Source: CAYPTB01 sp964413535 (GTDB lineage Bacteria; Planctomycetota; UBA1135; GCA-002686595). Taken from it: 64,000 nt of DNA. Positions 1-8,698 of this stretch are shown here, in pieces (within the stretch, counting starts at the first letter, position 1; each line of letters begins with the position of its first letter). The stretch covers positions 1-64,000 of the forward strand of contig CAYPTB010000029.1 of assembly GCA_964413535.1 (NCBI GenBank), written 5' to 3'. The position numbers were made by a program, and so were the translations under genes. The notes under the pieces were generated by a model that saw only the letters and a program-made list of their open reading frames with translations, made no database searches and was not told the DNA's origin.

Positions 1-1636
1 ACGGACAGTCGAGGAGCGCGTCGCCGACGCGCACGCGCAGGCCGTTCGTCAGGTCGCCGAGGCCGAGGAGCGGGCCGCCGGCGGCACGCACGCTCGCCGA
101 CTGGAAATTGACCTGCAGGCCCTCGAAGGCCGGCATGTTCGGCACCGGGACCGGGAAGGTCGCGACGCCGGAGGGATCCGCGACGACCGCGTCGAACAGG
201 AGGATGTGCGCGCCGATCGCGCCGCCCGCGTGCGCGAAGCAGCCGTTGCCGACGTCCGTCGTCCCGTTGATGAGGCCGTAGAGCAAGAGCGCGACTGCGC
301 CCGGATCGTTGCCCGCCGAGCCGAGCTCGAAGGTCGCGTTGCCGACCGTCGCGCGGTCGTTCGAGTACAGGCGCGGCGGCTCGGTGTCACTGCAGCCGTC
401 GCCGATGTAGACGTTGTAGACCGCGCCCGGCGCGACGAGCGCCACCGGGAGCGAGCTCACTCCCGGGCCCGGCGCGAACGCGTCCATCGTCAGCGTCGAC
501 GCGATCGGCGCGGCGTCGGACAGGAACGAGAAGTTGTGGATCGTGTTCCACACGACGGGGTTGTCGCCGGTCGAGAACACGAGCTCGGAGCCGTTGCGCA
601 CCATCGTCCAGCCGTTCCCGGCGTTGTCGTCGGGATCCAGCGTGAGCGCGTCCTGGACCTGCGCGCTGGGACAGATCGGGATGCGGAAGGCGCCGACCCC
701 GCGGTGGTTGTCGCGGTTGTGGATCGCGTACTCGTAGCGGTAGAGCCCCTCGACGGGGCCGATCACGTTGACGCCGACGTACAGGCGCCCGTCCTCGCTG
801 CCGTTCGAGGCCGACGCGACCGTCGCTCCCGCCCATGCGTCGAGGACGCTGCCCCACGTCGGGCCAGCGCCGATGTTCGCCGACATGTCCCACTCGTTCT
901 GGCCCGCCTGGAACGCCGGCGTGAAGGGCTTCCAGCCGAAGTTGTCGTCGCGCAGCGCTGCCGCCTCGCCGCGCGCGACGTAGTGCGAAGCGTAGTAGAA
1001 GCTCGCGCTCCCCGGCTGGTGCAGCAGATCGCGATCGCCGATCTTGACGCGGTGGCCGATCGGGCCGAGCCCGCCGCCGAAGAAGCTGCGGCTGCCGTCG
1101 CAGTCGTTCGGCGGCGACACGGGCGGGTCGCCCTGGTCGAAGTAGCTGCAGTTCGGGTCCCACAGGCCGAGCCACGGATCGATCTCGTCCGGCGGCCCGA
1201 GCCAGAAGTTGTCGCCGTTGTTGCTCGTGCTGTACGTGTCCGAGCAGCCGACGCCCAGGAAGGTCCCCGGGCTCGGGTTCTGGCATGGCGTGCACTGGCT
1301 GCTCGAGAGCGCGAAGAACGCGTGCTTGACCCAGCTGCGGTCGGAGATCTGCCACATCCGACCGTTCTCCTCGCGCACGACGAGGAACGAGATGAACGGG
1401 TGGTTCGAGTTCATCGCCTGCAGCCACGGGATGTTCACCGTCCCGACGTTGCACGAGGTCGTCGCCATCGCGAACGCGTTGTTCCCGTTCGGGAACGAGC
1501 CCGTGTGCGCCTCCGACTCGAAGAAGGTGAGCCCGCCGAGCGCGACGTCGAGGCCGGGGACCGTGTTCGACTGCGCGGCGCGGGGCGCCGCCAGACCGAG
1601 CAGGGCGAGCGTGCAGAGGAGAGCGGGACGGGGCAT
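1..1636 (-). CDS. Exported protein of unknown function, C-terminus cut by window edge
   Basis: An open frame runs from an ATG at 1636 to the left edge without a stop, so about 545 residues are visible and the C-terminus is missing. The N-terminus is a signal peptide (MPRPALLCTLALLGLAAPRAAQ). The mature part is rich in Asn, Gly, Trp and Cys, with a Cys-containing stretch GDGCSDTEPP about 140 residues before the edge and a C-terminal half that looks like a beta-sandwich. I do not recognise a catalytic motif. A purine-rich AGGAAAGG lies upstream of the ATG. Codon use matches the neighbours. It is probably a secreted or cell-surface protein; the function is unknown. Confidence 0.75.
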   Translation of the reverse strand, partial: MPRPALLCTLALLGLAAPRAAQSNTVPGLDVALGGLTFFESEAHTGSFPNGNNAFAMATTSCNVGTVNIPWLQAMNSNHPFISFLVVREENGRMWQISDRSWVKHAFFALSSSQCTPCQNPSPGTFLGVGCSDTYSTSNNGDNFWLGPPDEIDPWLGLWDPNCSYFDQGDPPVSPPNDCDGSRSFFGGGLGPIGHRVKIGDRDLLHQPGSASFYYASHYVARGEAAALRDDNFGWKPFTPAFQAGQNEWDMSANIGAGPTWGSVLDAWAGATVASASNGSEDGRLYVGVNVIGPVEGLYRYEYAIHNRDNHRGVGAFRIPICPSAQVQDALTLDPDDNAGNGWTMVRNGSELVFSTGDNPVVWNTIHNFSFLSDAAPIASTLTMDAFAPGPGVSSLPVALVAPGAVYNVYIGDGCSDTEPPRLYSNDRATVGNATFELGSAGNDPGAVALLLYGLINGTTDVGNGCFAHAGGAIGAHILLFDAVVADPSGVATFPVPVPNMPAFEGLQVNFQSASVRAAGGPLLGLGDLTNGLRVRVGDALLDCP

Positions 1637-1773
1637 GGTGAGGGCCTTTCCTGAGCGTCGAGCCGGGGGCGGGTGATCCCATTCCACTCCCCGCGCGGCG
1701 GAGGCGCAACCCGCGCCTCACGTCGTACGAAATCCGTTCGAAGCCGGTTCGGACCGGCCTCCCGGGGGGCAGT

Positions 1774-2052
1774 CTATCCCGCTCGCCCCTCCCGGGCCGG
1801 CACGAGGTACACGTCGTCGCCGTCCTCCACCGGATCGCTCAGCGCGGCGCGGTCGCGCACCTGCTCGCTGCCCACGAACACCTGGACGTGGTCGAGCAGC
1901 GCACCGCTCGCGTCGACGACATGACCGGCGAGCCCCGGGTGCAACTCCTCGAGGCGCGCGATCACCTCGGCGACGGTCCCCGCGACGACGTGCACGTCCT
2001 CGAGCGCCGGGAAACGGCGCAACAGGTGCGGAGTGACCTGGACGTGCACCAT
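1774..2052 (-). CDS. MoaD/ThiS-like ubiquitin-fold protein
   Basis: This 92-residue protein has the size and pattern of the ubiquitin-like sulfur carriers: a beta-grasp start (MVHVQVTPHLLRRF), a central hydrophobic stretch, and near the end a DDVYLVPA motif like the xxVxxxPP/A segment preceding the MoaD/ThiS tail. The usual C-terminal Gly-Gly, which is adenylated and thiocarboxylated, is not the terminus here; the protein ends EGRAG. Its ATG lies 4 bases after the stop of the gamma-glutamyltransferase gene, so the two are cotranscribed. It may be a sulfur carrier trimmed to expose a Gly, or a beta-grasp protein with another role. Confidence 0.65.
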   Translation of the reverse strand: MVHVQVTPHLLRRFPALEDVHVVAGTVAEVIARLEELHPGLAGHVVDASGALLDHVQVFVGSEQVRDRAALSDPVEDGDDVYLVPAREGRAG

Positions 2053-2056
2053 CGCG

Positions 2057-3793
2057 CTACCAGCCGGCGGCCTGCCCGTCCTTGCGCGACTCCGACGCGC
2101 CGTAGAACACGCCCGACTCGAGATCGCGCAGGATCGCCTGGTAGCCGCCGAAGCCCCCGACGTCCCACCCGACCTCGTGGCCGCGCTCGAGCAGCTCGCG
2201 CGTCGTCTCCCACGAGTAGCCGGTCTCGAGGAACACGCGTCCGCCGTCCGTCATGCGCGAGCCCGTGGGCTGCGACGAGCCGGTGTGCAAGATGCGCGGC
2301 GCGTCGCCCGCCTCCTGCAGGTTCATGCCGAAGTCGATCAGGTTCGCGAGCACCTGGACGTGCGCCTGCGGCTGCGTCGCGCCGCCCATCACGCCGAACG
2401 CGAGCCACGGCTTGCCGTCCTTCGTCACGAACGCCGGGATGATCGTGTGGAACGGGCGCTTGCGCGGCGCGTAGGTGTTCGCGCGCCCGCCGGCGAGGTC
2501 GAACAGCTCGCCGCGATCCTGCAGCACGAAGCCGAGCCCGTCGGGCGTCACGCCCGAGCCCATGCCGCGGTAGTTGCTCTGGATCAGCGAGACCATGTTG
2601 CCCGCGGCGTCCGCGGTGCACAGGTACACCGTGTCCCCCTCTTCGAGCGACGGGTTGCCCGGCTCGACGCTCTTCGCCGCGCGCTCGGCGTCGATCTGCG
2701 CGCGCCGCCCCGCCGCGTACTCCTTCGAGATCAGCTCGGCGACCGGCACGCGGGCGAAGTCCGGATCCGCGTAGAAGCGCGCGCGGTCCTCGAACGCGAG
2801 CTTCTTCGCCTCGACGAAGTGATGCACCCAGTCCGCGCTCCCGAAACCCATGGCGGCGACGTCGTACGCCTCGAGCACGTTGAGCATCTGCAGCGCGGCG
2901 ATGCCCTGACCGTTCGGCGGCAGCTCCCACACGTCGTAGCCGCGGTAGCTCGTCGAGACCGGATCGACCCACTCCGAGCGGTGCGCCGCGAGGTCGTCGT
3001 ACGCGAGGTAGCCGCCGGCGTCGCGGACGCTCGCGGCGAGCGCGCGCGCGATCGGTCCCTCGTAGAACCCGTCGCGGCCGCCCTCGACGAGCGCGCGCAG
3101 CGTGCGAGCGAGGTTCGGGTTGCGGAAGAGCTCGCCCTTCTGGGGCGCGCGGCCGTCGATCGTCATCTGCTCGGCGAAACCCGGGTGCTCGGAGAGCAGC
3201 GGCACGCTCTTCGCCCAGTAGTGCGCGATCAGCTCGGTGACCGGGAAGCCCTCCTCGGCATACGCGATCGCGGGCGCGAGCACGTCGGCGATCGGCAGCC
3301 TGCCGAAGCGCTCGTGCAGCGTGAACCAGCCGTCGACGCAGCCGGGGACCGTGACCGGCAGCGGCCCGCGCGGCGGAATCGTCTCGCGGCCGAGCTCGCG
3401 CACGCGCGCGCGCAGCTCGTCGAGCGAGAGCGCGGCGGGCGAGCGGCCGCTCCCGTTGAGCCCGTGCAGCCGCCCGCTCTCCGCGTCCCACACGATCGCG
3501 AACAGGTCGCCGCCCAGGCCGCAGCCCGTCGGCTCGACGAGCGCGAGCACCGCGTTCGCCGCGATCGCCGCGTCGACGGCGCTCCCGCCCTCGCGCAGGA
3601 CCGCGAGCGCGGCCTGCGTCGCGAGCGGCTGGCTCGTCGCGACCATCCCATGGGTCGCGACGACCTCGGAGCGTGTCGCGAACGAGCGGCCTGTGATGCG
3701 ATCGGAGGGCACGGGCGTGTGGGCGTGGGCGTGGGCGAGCGCGAGACAGAGCACGGGACAGAGCGCGGGAACGAGAGACAGGACGCGGGGCAT
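2057..3793 (-). CDS. ggt: Gamma-glutamyltransferase (exported)
   Basis: This Ntn-hydrolase precursor of 578 residues cleaves gamma-glutamyl bonds of glutathione and transfers or hydrolyses the glutamyl group, normally in the periplasm. The ATG at 3793 follows an AAGGAG ribosome site and begins a signal peptide (MPRVLSLVPALCPVLCLALA). An in-frame extension to 3874 lacks such a site. Family segments are clear: DAAIAANAVLALVEP and GCGLGGDLFAI early in the large subunit, then EEGDTVYLCTADAAGN, in which Thr388 is the expected autocleavage nucleophile, followed by SNYRGMGSG and GFVLQDRG in the small subunit. A MoaD/ThiS-like gene follows after 4 bases. Confidence 0.92.
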   Translation of the reverse strand: MPRVLSLVPALCPVLCLALAHAHAHTPVPSDRITGRSFATRSEVVATHGMVATSQPLATQAALAVLREGGSAVDAAIAANAVLALVEPTGCGLGGDLFAIVWDAESGRLHGLNGSGRSPAALSLDELRARVRELGRETIPPRGPLPVTVPGCVDGWFTLHERFGRLPIADVLAPAIAYAEEGFPVTELIAHYWAKSVPLLSEHPGFAEQMTIDGRAPQKGELFRNPNLARTLRALVEGGRDGFYEGPIARALAASVRDAGGYLAYDDLAAHRSEWVDPVSTSYRGYDVWELPPNGQGIAALQMLNVLEAYDVAAMGFGSADWVHHFVEAKKLAFEDRARFYADPDFARVPVAELISKEYAAGRRAQIDAERAAKSVEPGNPSLEEGDTVYLCTADAAGNMVSLIQSNYRGMGSGVTPDGLGFVLQDRGELFDLAGGRANTYAPRKRPFHTIIPAFVTKDGKPWLAFGVMGGATQPQAHVQVLANLIDFGMNLQEAGDAPRILHTGSSQPTGSRMTDGGRVFLETGYSWETTRELLERGHEVGWDVGGFGGYQAILRDLESGVFYGASESRKDGQAAGW

Positions 3794-3941
3794 CGTCGCT
3801 CCTTGGTCGGTGGACTGCTCGGGGGTTGTACCATCGGCCGCGGATCGGTGCGGGAGAGCAGCCGCTCGCTCCACGCGGGCGCGAGACGACGTAGCGCGGC
3901 ACCGCCGGCGTCGTCATCTCCAGACAGTCACGCCCAGACCG

Positions 3942-5198
3942 TCACGCCCAGACGCCGGTCCGCAGCTCCTGCTTGCAGATCTCGCGCAAGAGCGCCGTCG
4001 CGTAGCAGCCGCGCGGCAGCGAGAAGCGCAGCTCGAGGAACGTCCCCAGGTCGTCCGAGCCGCTCTCCGCGCCGACCTCGGACGCCCGGAACCGCAGCGG
4101 CCGCCGCGCTCCCCGCCCGCCCGCGCGCGCCGCGCGCCGGCACAGCCCCTCGTCCGCGAGCACGTCGCCGATCAGCGCGCGCTCGAGCGCGCCCGGCGCC
4201 CCCGCGGACCACGTGAGGTCGCGCCCCGGGAGCGGACCGCTCGGCGAGATCTCGAACTGCGCGAGGCGCTCCGCCTCCGCCGCCGGGTCCTCGACCAGGA
4301 ACACGGCGCCGCTGTCGTGCTTCCACGCGAGGTCGCCGGGCACGAGCTCGTCGATCCGCGCGAGCCCCGAGCGCAGCCGCTCGGCGAGCACGCGGTTGAA
4401 GTAATCGGACTGCCACGCGGACACGAAGAAGATCCACGAGCGGCGGTCGAGCGCGCGCACCGCCTTCGCCGGGTCGGCGTTCATCCGCTCCATCGCGCGC
4501 GTGACCCGCGACGCCTCGTGGAAGCCGGCCGGCCACGCCTTCGCCGCCTGCGCGTACTCCCCCTCGTCGAAGAGCTGGCGCGCGCGCAGCACGTGGCCGG
4601 TGTCGAGGCTCGACGCGCGGCCGCCGAGGAGCTCGACCGCGCTCTTCCAGTCCTCCGCCAGCAGCGCGGCGCCGACGAGGTGCGCGTCGCCGCGGTGACC
4701 GAAGCGCTGCGGCCCGAAGTAGTTCGGCACGCCCGAGAGCGCGAGGGCGTCGAGCACGGCGTGCACGTCCCCCAGCCGCTCGGGTCCGACGTCGCGCAGG
4801 CGGATCACGAAGCGGTTCCCCGCGAGGTGACCCTTCTTGAGCTTGTTGTGGTGCCGCTCGACCGAGAGCACGCGGATCCCGCTCAGGTCGAGCCGCCGCA
4901 CGTCGTCGGGATCGACGCCCTGGATGCTGAGGAACTGCGTCGTCACGGCGCGCGCGTCCTTCAACCCCGCGATGCCGACGTCGCGCGCCTTGACGCCGAG
5001 CGCGCGGGCGATCTCGTGCACGGCGCGCACGCTCGTCCGGCCGCGCTTCTCGATGCGCACGACGACGTGCTCGCCCGCGCCGTCCGGCTCGTACAGCGGG
5101 ATCTCCTCGACGCGGAAGTCCTCGTAGCGCCACTTCGCGACGGCCGGGATCGGCGGGTGGCCCTCGGTGACGTACGGGAGCTCGTCGTGGTGATCCAT
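3942..5198 (-). CDS. truD: tRNA pseudouridine synthase D
   Basis: TruD converts U13 to pseudouridine in certain tRNAs. The 418-residue protein has the family's catalytic motif GLKDARAVTTQF, with Asp81 as the nucleophile (E. coli Asp80), the conserved NYFGPQRFG at residues 159-167, and the C-terminal ELRFSLPRGCYATALLREI typical of the family. I take ATG 5198 as the start because it gives the usual spacing to the catalytic Asp; a GTG at 5216 would add six residues, and neither has a clear ribosome site. The region between residues 240 and 350 (the family insertion) is divergent. The gene stands alone. Confidence 0.9.
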   Translation of the reverse strand: MDHHDELPYVTEGHPPIPAVAKWRYEDFRVEEIPLYEPDGAGEHVVVRIEKRGRTSVRAVHEIARALGVKARDVGIAGLKDARAVTTQFLSIQGVDPDDVRRLDLSGIRVLSVERHHNKLKKGHLAGNRFVIRLRDVGPERLGDVHAVLDALALSGVPNYFGPQRFGHRGDAHLVGAALLAEDWKSAVELLGGRASSLDTGHVLRARQLFDEGEYAQAAKAWPAGFHEASRVTRAMERMNADPAKAVRALDRRSWIFFVSAWQSDYFNRVLAERLRSGLARIDELVPGDLAWKHDSGAVFLVEDPAAEAERLAQFEISPSGPLPGRDLTWSAGAPGALERALIGDVLADEGLCRRAARAGGRGARRPLRFRASEVGAESGSDDLGTFLELRFSLPRGCYATALLREICKQELRTGVWA

Positions 5199-5317
5199 CG
5201 TCGCGGTGTCCGACACGGTGCAACGCGCCAGGCTACACGATCGAGCGGCCGGATCGCGCGCTCCGCGGGCGGCGTGGAGCAGGACGCGATCACGGCGTCC
5301 GCTCGGGGCGCGACGAT

Positions 5318-5353
5318 GTGGGCGCGGTGCTCCGAAAAGGAAATGGCGCCCAC
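5318..5353 (-). terminator. Inverted repeat downstream of the Gly-rich lipoprotein gene
   Basis: GTGGGCGC at 5318-5325 and GCGCCCAC at 5346-5353 form a perfect 8-bp stem with a 20-base loop. A second weak stem (CCCGG, TTTTT loop, CCGGG) lies at 5358-5372. Both fall between the stop of the lipoprotein gene (5427) and truD, so they could end the lipoprotein transcript. There is no clear T run. Confidence 0.35.
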
Positions 5354-5426
5354 GCTCCCCGGTTTTTCCGGGACACGTGGACGCCCATTCCCTGCCCTGG
5401 GGGGCGGGAGCTCCTCCTTCGTCTAC

Positions 5427-8400
5427 CTACCGCCGGAAGGGGACACGTAGGAAGTCGAGCGACGGGAGGTCGTCGCCGGGCTCGAGCCCGGTGACTGCGT
5501 CGCCCAGGTCGAACAAGACCTCGAAGCGGAGGAACGCGACGGGCTTCGCCGTGAGATCGGCGATGTTCGACGTCCAGCCCGTGACGGGGGAGTCGGACGG
5601 CAGCCCGGCCGCGCTCGCGCCGGTGCCCTGGAAGCGCACCGTGATCGAGGACAGCGGGTCGAGAGTGTCGGCTTCGGCGCCCGTGAACACCTGGAAGAAG
5701 CGCGGGATCAGGCGGTACCGAACCGCACTGCCCGGCGCGAACGAGGTGAGCGTGGGGCCGTTCGAAGCCACGGTGAGAGCCAGCTCGGCGGTCACGCTGT
5801 TGTAGGTCGCCGCCGCGACGTCGAAGCGAGCGCTCGACGCCGGGTTGCTGACCTGCTCCAGCACGATCGCGAAGCTGCGGAGGAGGGCGGTGTTGCGCAG
5901 GTACAAGTCCTGGGGCTTGCCCAGGAGCGTGTGCGCGTCGACCAGCAGGGTGCGACCGTCGAGCGCGACGTAGGGGACGTCGGGCCCGACGTTCAGCGTC
6001 TCGGGACCCAAGAGCGCGGGCACGTCGTCGACCTCGCCGTCCTTGTTCGCGTCGAGCACCTTCCCGGTCGCCGGGTCGATGCCGCCGAAGAAGAACGTGG
6101 TCACCGCCGGCCCGCCGGGATCGCACGCGGCCGCCCCGAGCGGGATCCACTTCGACCGAGCCCGCGAGCGCCGGCCGAACGTCGGCACGAGCACCTTGGG
6201 CGCAGGCGAGAAGCGGGTCGCGAGCGAGACGCCCGGGGGCAGGAGCAGACCGCCTTCGGCCACGCCAGCCGCGTGGATCTGGATCAGACCCGGGCCGCCG
6301 CTGCCGCCCGAGCCGAAGTGTCCGTACGCGGTGTTGCCCTTGCCGCCCTTGCCGCCGAGCGCGGTGATCGCGCCGACGCCGAGAAGGCGGAAGTCGAGCT
6401 TGCCGCCGGCTTCCATGACGATGTGTCCGCCCGAGCCGCCGCCCGAGCCGCCCCCGAGGGGCGAGCCGCCGGACAACGACTGTCCGGACGCGCCGCGACC
6501 GCCGTCGGCGATGATCCTCCCACTGGGCCCGATGACGATGTCGCCTTGGGCTTGCATGTAGAGGAATCCCGCACCTCCGCCCCCGCTGGCTCCCTTGCGG
6601 TCGCCATTGGGGAAGCTCGGGTTCGGGAACGTCCCGCTGAGCACGGAATCGCCTCCTGCACCGCCGCCGCTACCGGCCATGGGGCCGGACAGCTCACCCT
6701 GGACGAGCTCCCCCGTGATGGGGTCGATCCGAGCGCCGAAGAAGTCGTTGCTCGGGTCGCCGTCTTGGAAGGGAGATGAGCCGACCACGCCGCCTTTCGG
6801 CTGCATCTGGCCGGTCTGCGCTCCCTTCGCCAACGACGAGCCCTTCTCGCCGGGCAGGGCCTCGAGGCCGGGGTTCAAGCCGGACTGCTTGGGGCTGAAG
6901 ACGCCCCCGCCGCCGCCGCCGGCCAAGGTCTTGTCGAAGCCGCCGGAGCCGTAGCCCGACTCTCCGCCGCAACCGCCCATCATCGGGACGCCGAAGCTCC
7001 CTTCGCCGTGACCGCCCGCCGCCGACGACTGCGCCGGCTCCGGGCTCGCAAGTCCGCCGCGGCCGCCGCCGCCCGCGCCGGGCGCACCCATCGACGGGTG
7101 CGAGCCGGGGTCGAGCGACGGAGGCTGGCTCGCATCGAAGCCGCACACGTCGATGCGGCCCTCGATCCGAACATCGCCCGAGGCCCGCAGGTGCAGACCC
7201 ATCGCGCCCTCGATGCGCAGCGAAGCGCCGCTCTCGACGACGAAGTCACGGACGTCGACCAACCCGTCGACGACCGCCTGCTGCAGGCTGCCGTCGAAGT
7301 TCGGGCCGCCGACGATCGTCCCCGACGTCGCGTCGAGCACGAGCGAGGTGCCGGCCGGGATGCGCCAGTCGAACTCGCCGCCGGGACCGCCGGTGCCGGC
7401 GAAGCCGTTCACCGCCTTCAGACGACCGTCGCCCCACTGGGCGCTCGGCTCTTCGAACACCGCCGCCTCGTCTTCGAACGAGAGCGCCCCGCCGAAGTCG
7501 AAGTCGTCGCGGAACTCGTCGGCGATGACGCCGGGCGGATCGAAGCCCGGGTCGTTCAGGACACGCGTGCTGAAGACCGCGAAGTCGTTCAGCGGGAGCA
7601 TGTTCGTCTGACCGACCAGGTCCTCGAAGCCCGCGTCGACGACGACGCGGATGTTGCTCGCCTGCGGCAACGCGCCCAGCGGGACGAGGCGGATCCTCGC
7701 GCCCGTGGACGAGCAGTTCTGCAGGAGCTCGAGCTTCGTCGGGACGGGAGCCCAGGCCCCCACGCCGCCGTCGCACTCGAGCCGCAACCGGCTCGGATTC
7801 AAGTTCGTCGCCGCGCCGTCGATCGGTTGATCGAGCTCGAGGATCACGGCGACCGCGGTCGTGACGTCGCTCATGAAGTTGAGCGGGACGTCCTGCGGCT
7901 CGGAGTACGTGAAGCTCGCGGGATCGAACTCGAAGTACACGCGCTCGTCATCGTCGGCGCCGATCGACAGGTACGTCGCGTTCAGATCCTGCGAGCCGAC
8001 CAGCCGCACCACGGGGGCGGGCGGGCCGTCGACCGGATCAGCGAACACGACGCTCGGGTCGAGCGACGCGGGCGTGAGGAACGACACCGACGAGCTCTTG
8101 TCCAGCTTCTGGCCGGACTTCGCGCGGAGCTTGGGTCCGCCCGCTTTCCCGCCCCGAACCGTGAGCGCGTACATCACGCCACCGGGCTGGAGGCCGGCGT
8201 CCGAGTAATCGGGCGCCAACGGGCACGTCGGCTGGAAGACGACCACCTTGGGCGTCTTCATGAAGAACTCACCCGAAGCGGGCGCGATCGCTTGGGCCTG
8301 CAGGCCCATGGCATCGATCGCGATCGTGTTCAGGTTGACCGTGTCGAAGTCGACCGCCTTGTTGAAGGCGATCTCGATCGCGCGGTTGATCTCGAAAACC

Positions 8401-8558
8401 TCGCCGTCTCCGACGGAAATGGACAGGACCTTGAACGGTCCTCCACCTGCCCCGGCGTCTCCCGTAGCGGATCCTCCGCCACCACCGCAGGCTGTCACTC
8501 CCACCAAAAGACCAAGGGCAAGGATCCCCTCCTTCGCTTTCCATCCAATGGAAGGCAT
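5427..8558 (-). CDS. Large glycine-rich lipoprotein with Ig-like start and probable beta-helix
   Basis: The 1,043-residue protein starts with a lipoprotein signal: hydrophobic GILALGLLVG, then VTAC with Cys24 as the lipidation site, followed by a Gly/Ala linker. Residues about 45-110 (NRAIEIAFNKAVDFDTV) look like an SbsA/Big-type Ig-like domain, as found in surface proteins. Around residues 440-750 short alternating hydrophobic strands (DIVIGPSGRIIADGG, KLDFRLLGVGAITALGG) are separated by Gly/Ser loops, the pattern expected for a right-handed beta-helix with glycine-rich turns. The C-terminal third is beta-rich with no motif I know. It is probably a surface-anchored structural or adhesion protein. 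Confidence 0.8.
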   Translation of the reverse strand: MPSIGWKAKEGILALGLLVGVTACGGGGGSATGDAGAGGGPFKVLSISVGDGEVFEINRAIEIAFNKAVDFDTVNLNTIAIDAMGLQAQAIAPASGEFFMKTPKVVVFQPTCPLAPDYSDAGLQPGGVMYALTVRGGKAGGPKLRAKSGQKLDKSSSVSFLTPASLDPSVVFADPVDGPPAPVVRLVGSQDLNATYLSIGADDDERVYFEFDPASFTYSEPQDVPLNFMSDVTTAVAVILELDQPIDGAATNLNPSRLRLECDGGVGAWAPVPTKLELLQNCSSTGARIRLVPLGALPQASNIRVVVDAGFEDLVGQTNMLPLNDFAVFSTRVLNDPGFDPPGVIADEFRDDFDFGGALSFEDEAAVFEEPSAQWGDGRLKAVNGFAGTGGPGGEFDWRIPAGTSLVLDATSGTIVGGPNFDGSLQQAVVDGLVDVRDFVVESGASLRIEGAMGLHLRASGDVRIEGRIDVCGFDASQPPSLDPGSHPSMGAPGAGGGGRGGLASPEPAQSSAAGGHGEGSFGVPMMGGCGGESGYGSGGFDKTLAGGGGGGVFSPKQSGLNPGLEALPGEKGSSLAKGAQTGQMQPKGGVVGSSPFQDGDPSNDFFGARIDPITGELVQGELSGPMAGSGGGAGGDSVLSGTFPNPSFPNGDRKGASGGGGAGFLYMQAQGDIVIGPSGRIIADGGRGASGQSLSGGSPLGGGSGGGSGGHIVMEAGGKLDFRLLGVGAITALGGKGGKGNTAYGHFGSGGSGGPGLIQIHAAGVAEGGLLLPPGVSLATRFSPAPKVLVPTFGRRSRARSKWIPLGAAACDPGGPAVTTFFFGGIDPATGKVLDANKDGEVDDVPALLGPETLNVGPDVPYVALDGRTLLVDAHTLLGKPQDLYLRNTALLRSFAIVLEQVSNPASSARFDVAAATYNSVTAELALTVASNGPTLTSFAPGSAVRYRLIPRFFQVFTGAEADTLDPLSSITVRFQGTGASAAGLPSDSPVTGWTSNIADLTAKPVAFLRFEVLFDLGDAVTGLEPGDDLPSLDFLRVPFRR

Positions 8559-8647
8559 AGCGATCCACCCTTGAGTTGTCAGTCGATCCGGCCTTGCAGG
8601 ACCCTCCTCGAGCTAGGACCGGACCGTGTACGTGAAGAAGGAGCAGT

Positions 8648-8678
8648 CGGGTGGGACGCCGCGTGGGCGTCCCACCCG
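8648..8678 (-). terminator. Perfect 13-bp hairpin terminator
   Basis: CGGGTGGGACGCC (8648-8660), a 5-base loop, and its exact reverse complement (8666-8678) lie 21 bases beyond the stop of the minus-strand gene ending at 8699. On the minus strand the hairpin is followed by a pyrimidine-rich stretch (CTCCTTCTTC), consistent with intrinsic termination. Confidence 0.75.
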
Positions 8679-8698
8679 CCAGAACTAGTCAGCGGAGA

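Noticed and set aside
206..1654. Long open frame on the plus strand across the exported-protein gene
   Set aside because: Its translation is Arg/Ala/Val/Asp-rich with no ribosome site, while the minus-strand frame has a signal peptide and normal composition. The same holds for similar frames at 2033-4216, 10091-12058, 24023-26923, 53765-55354 and 59526-62060.
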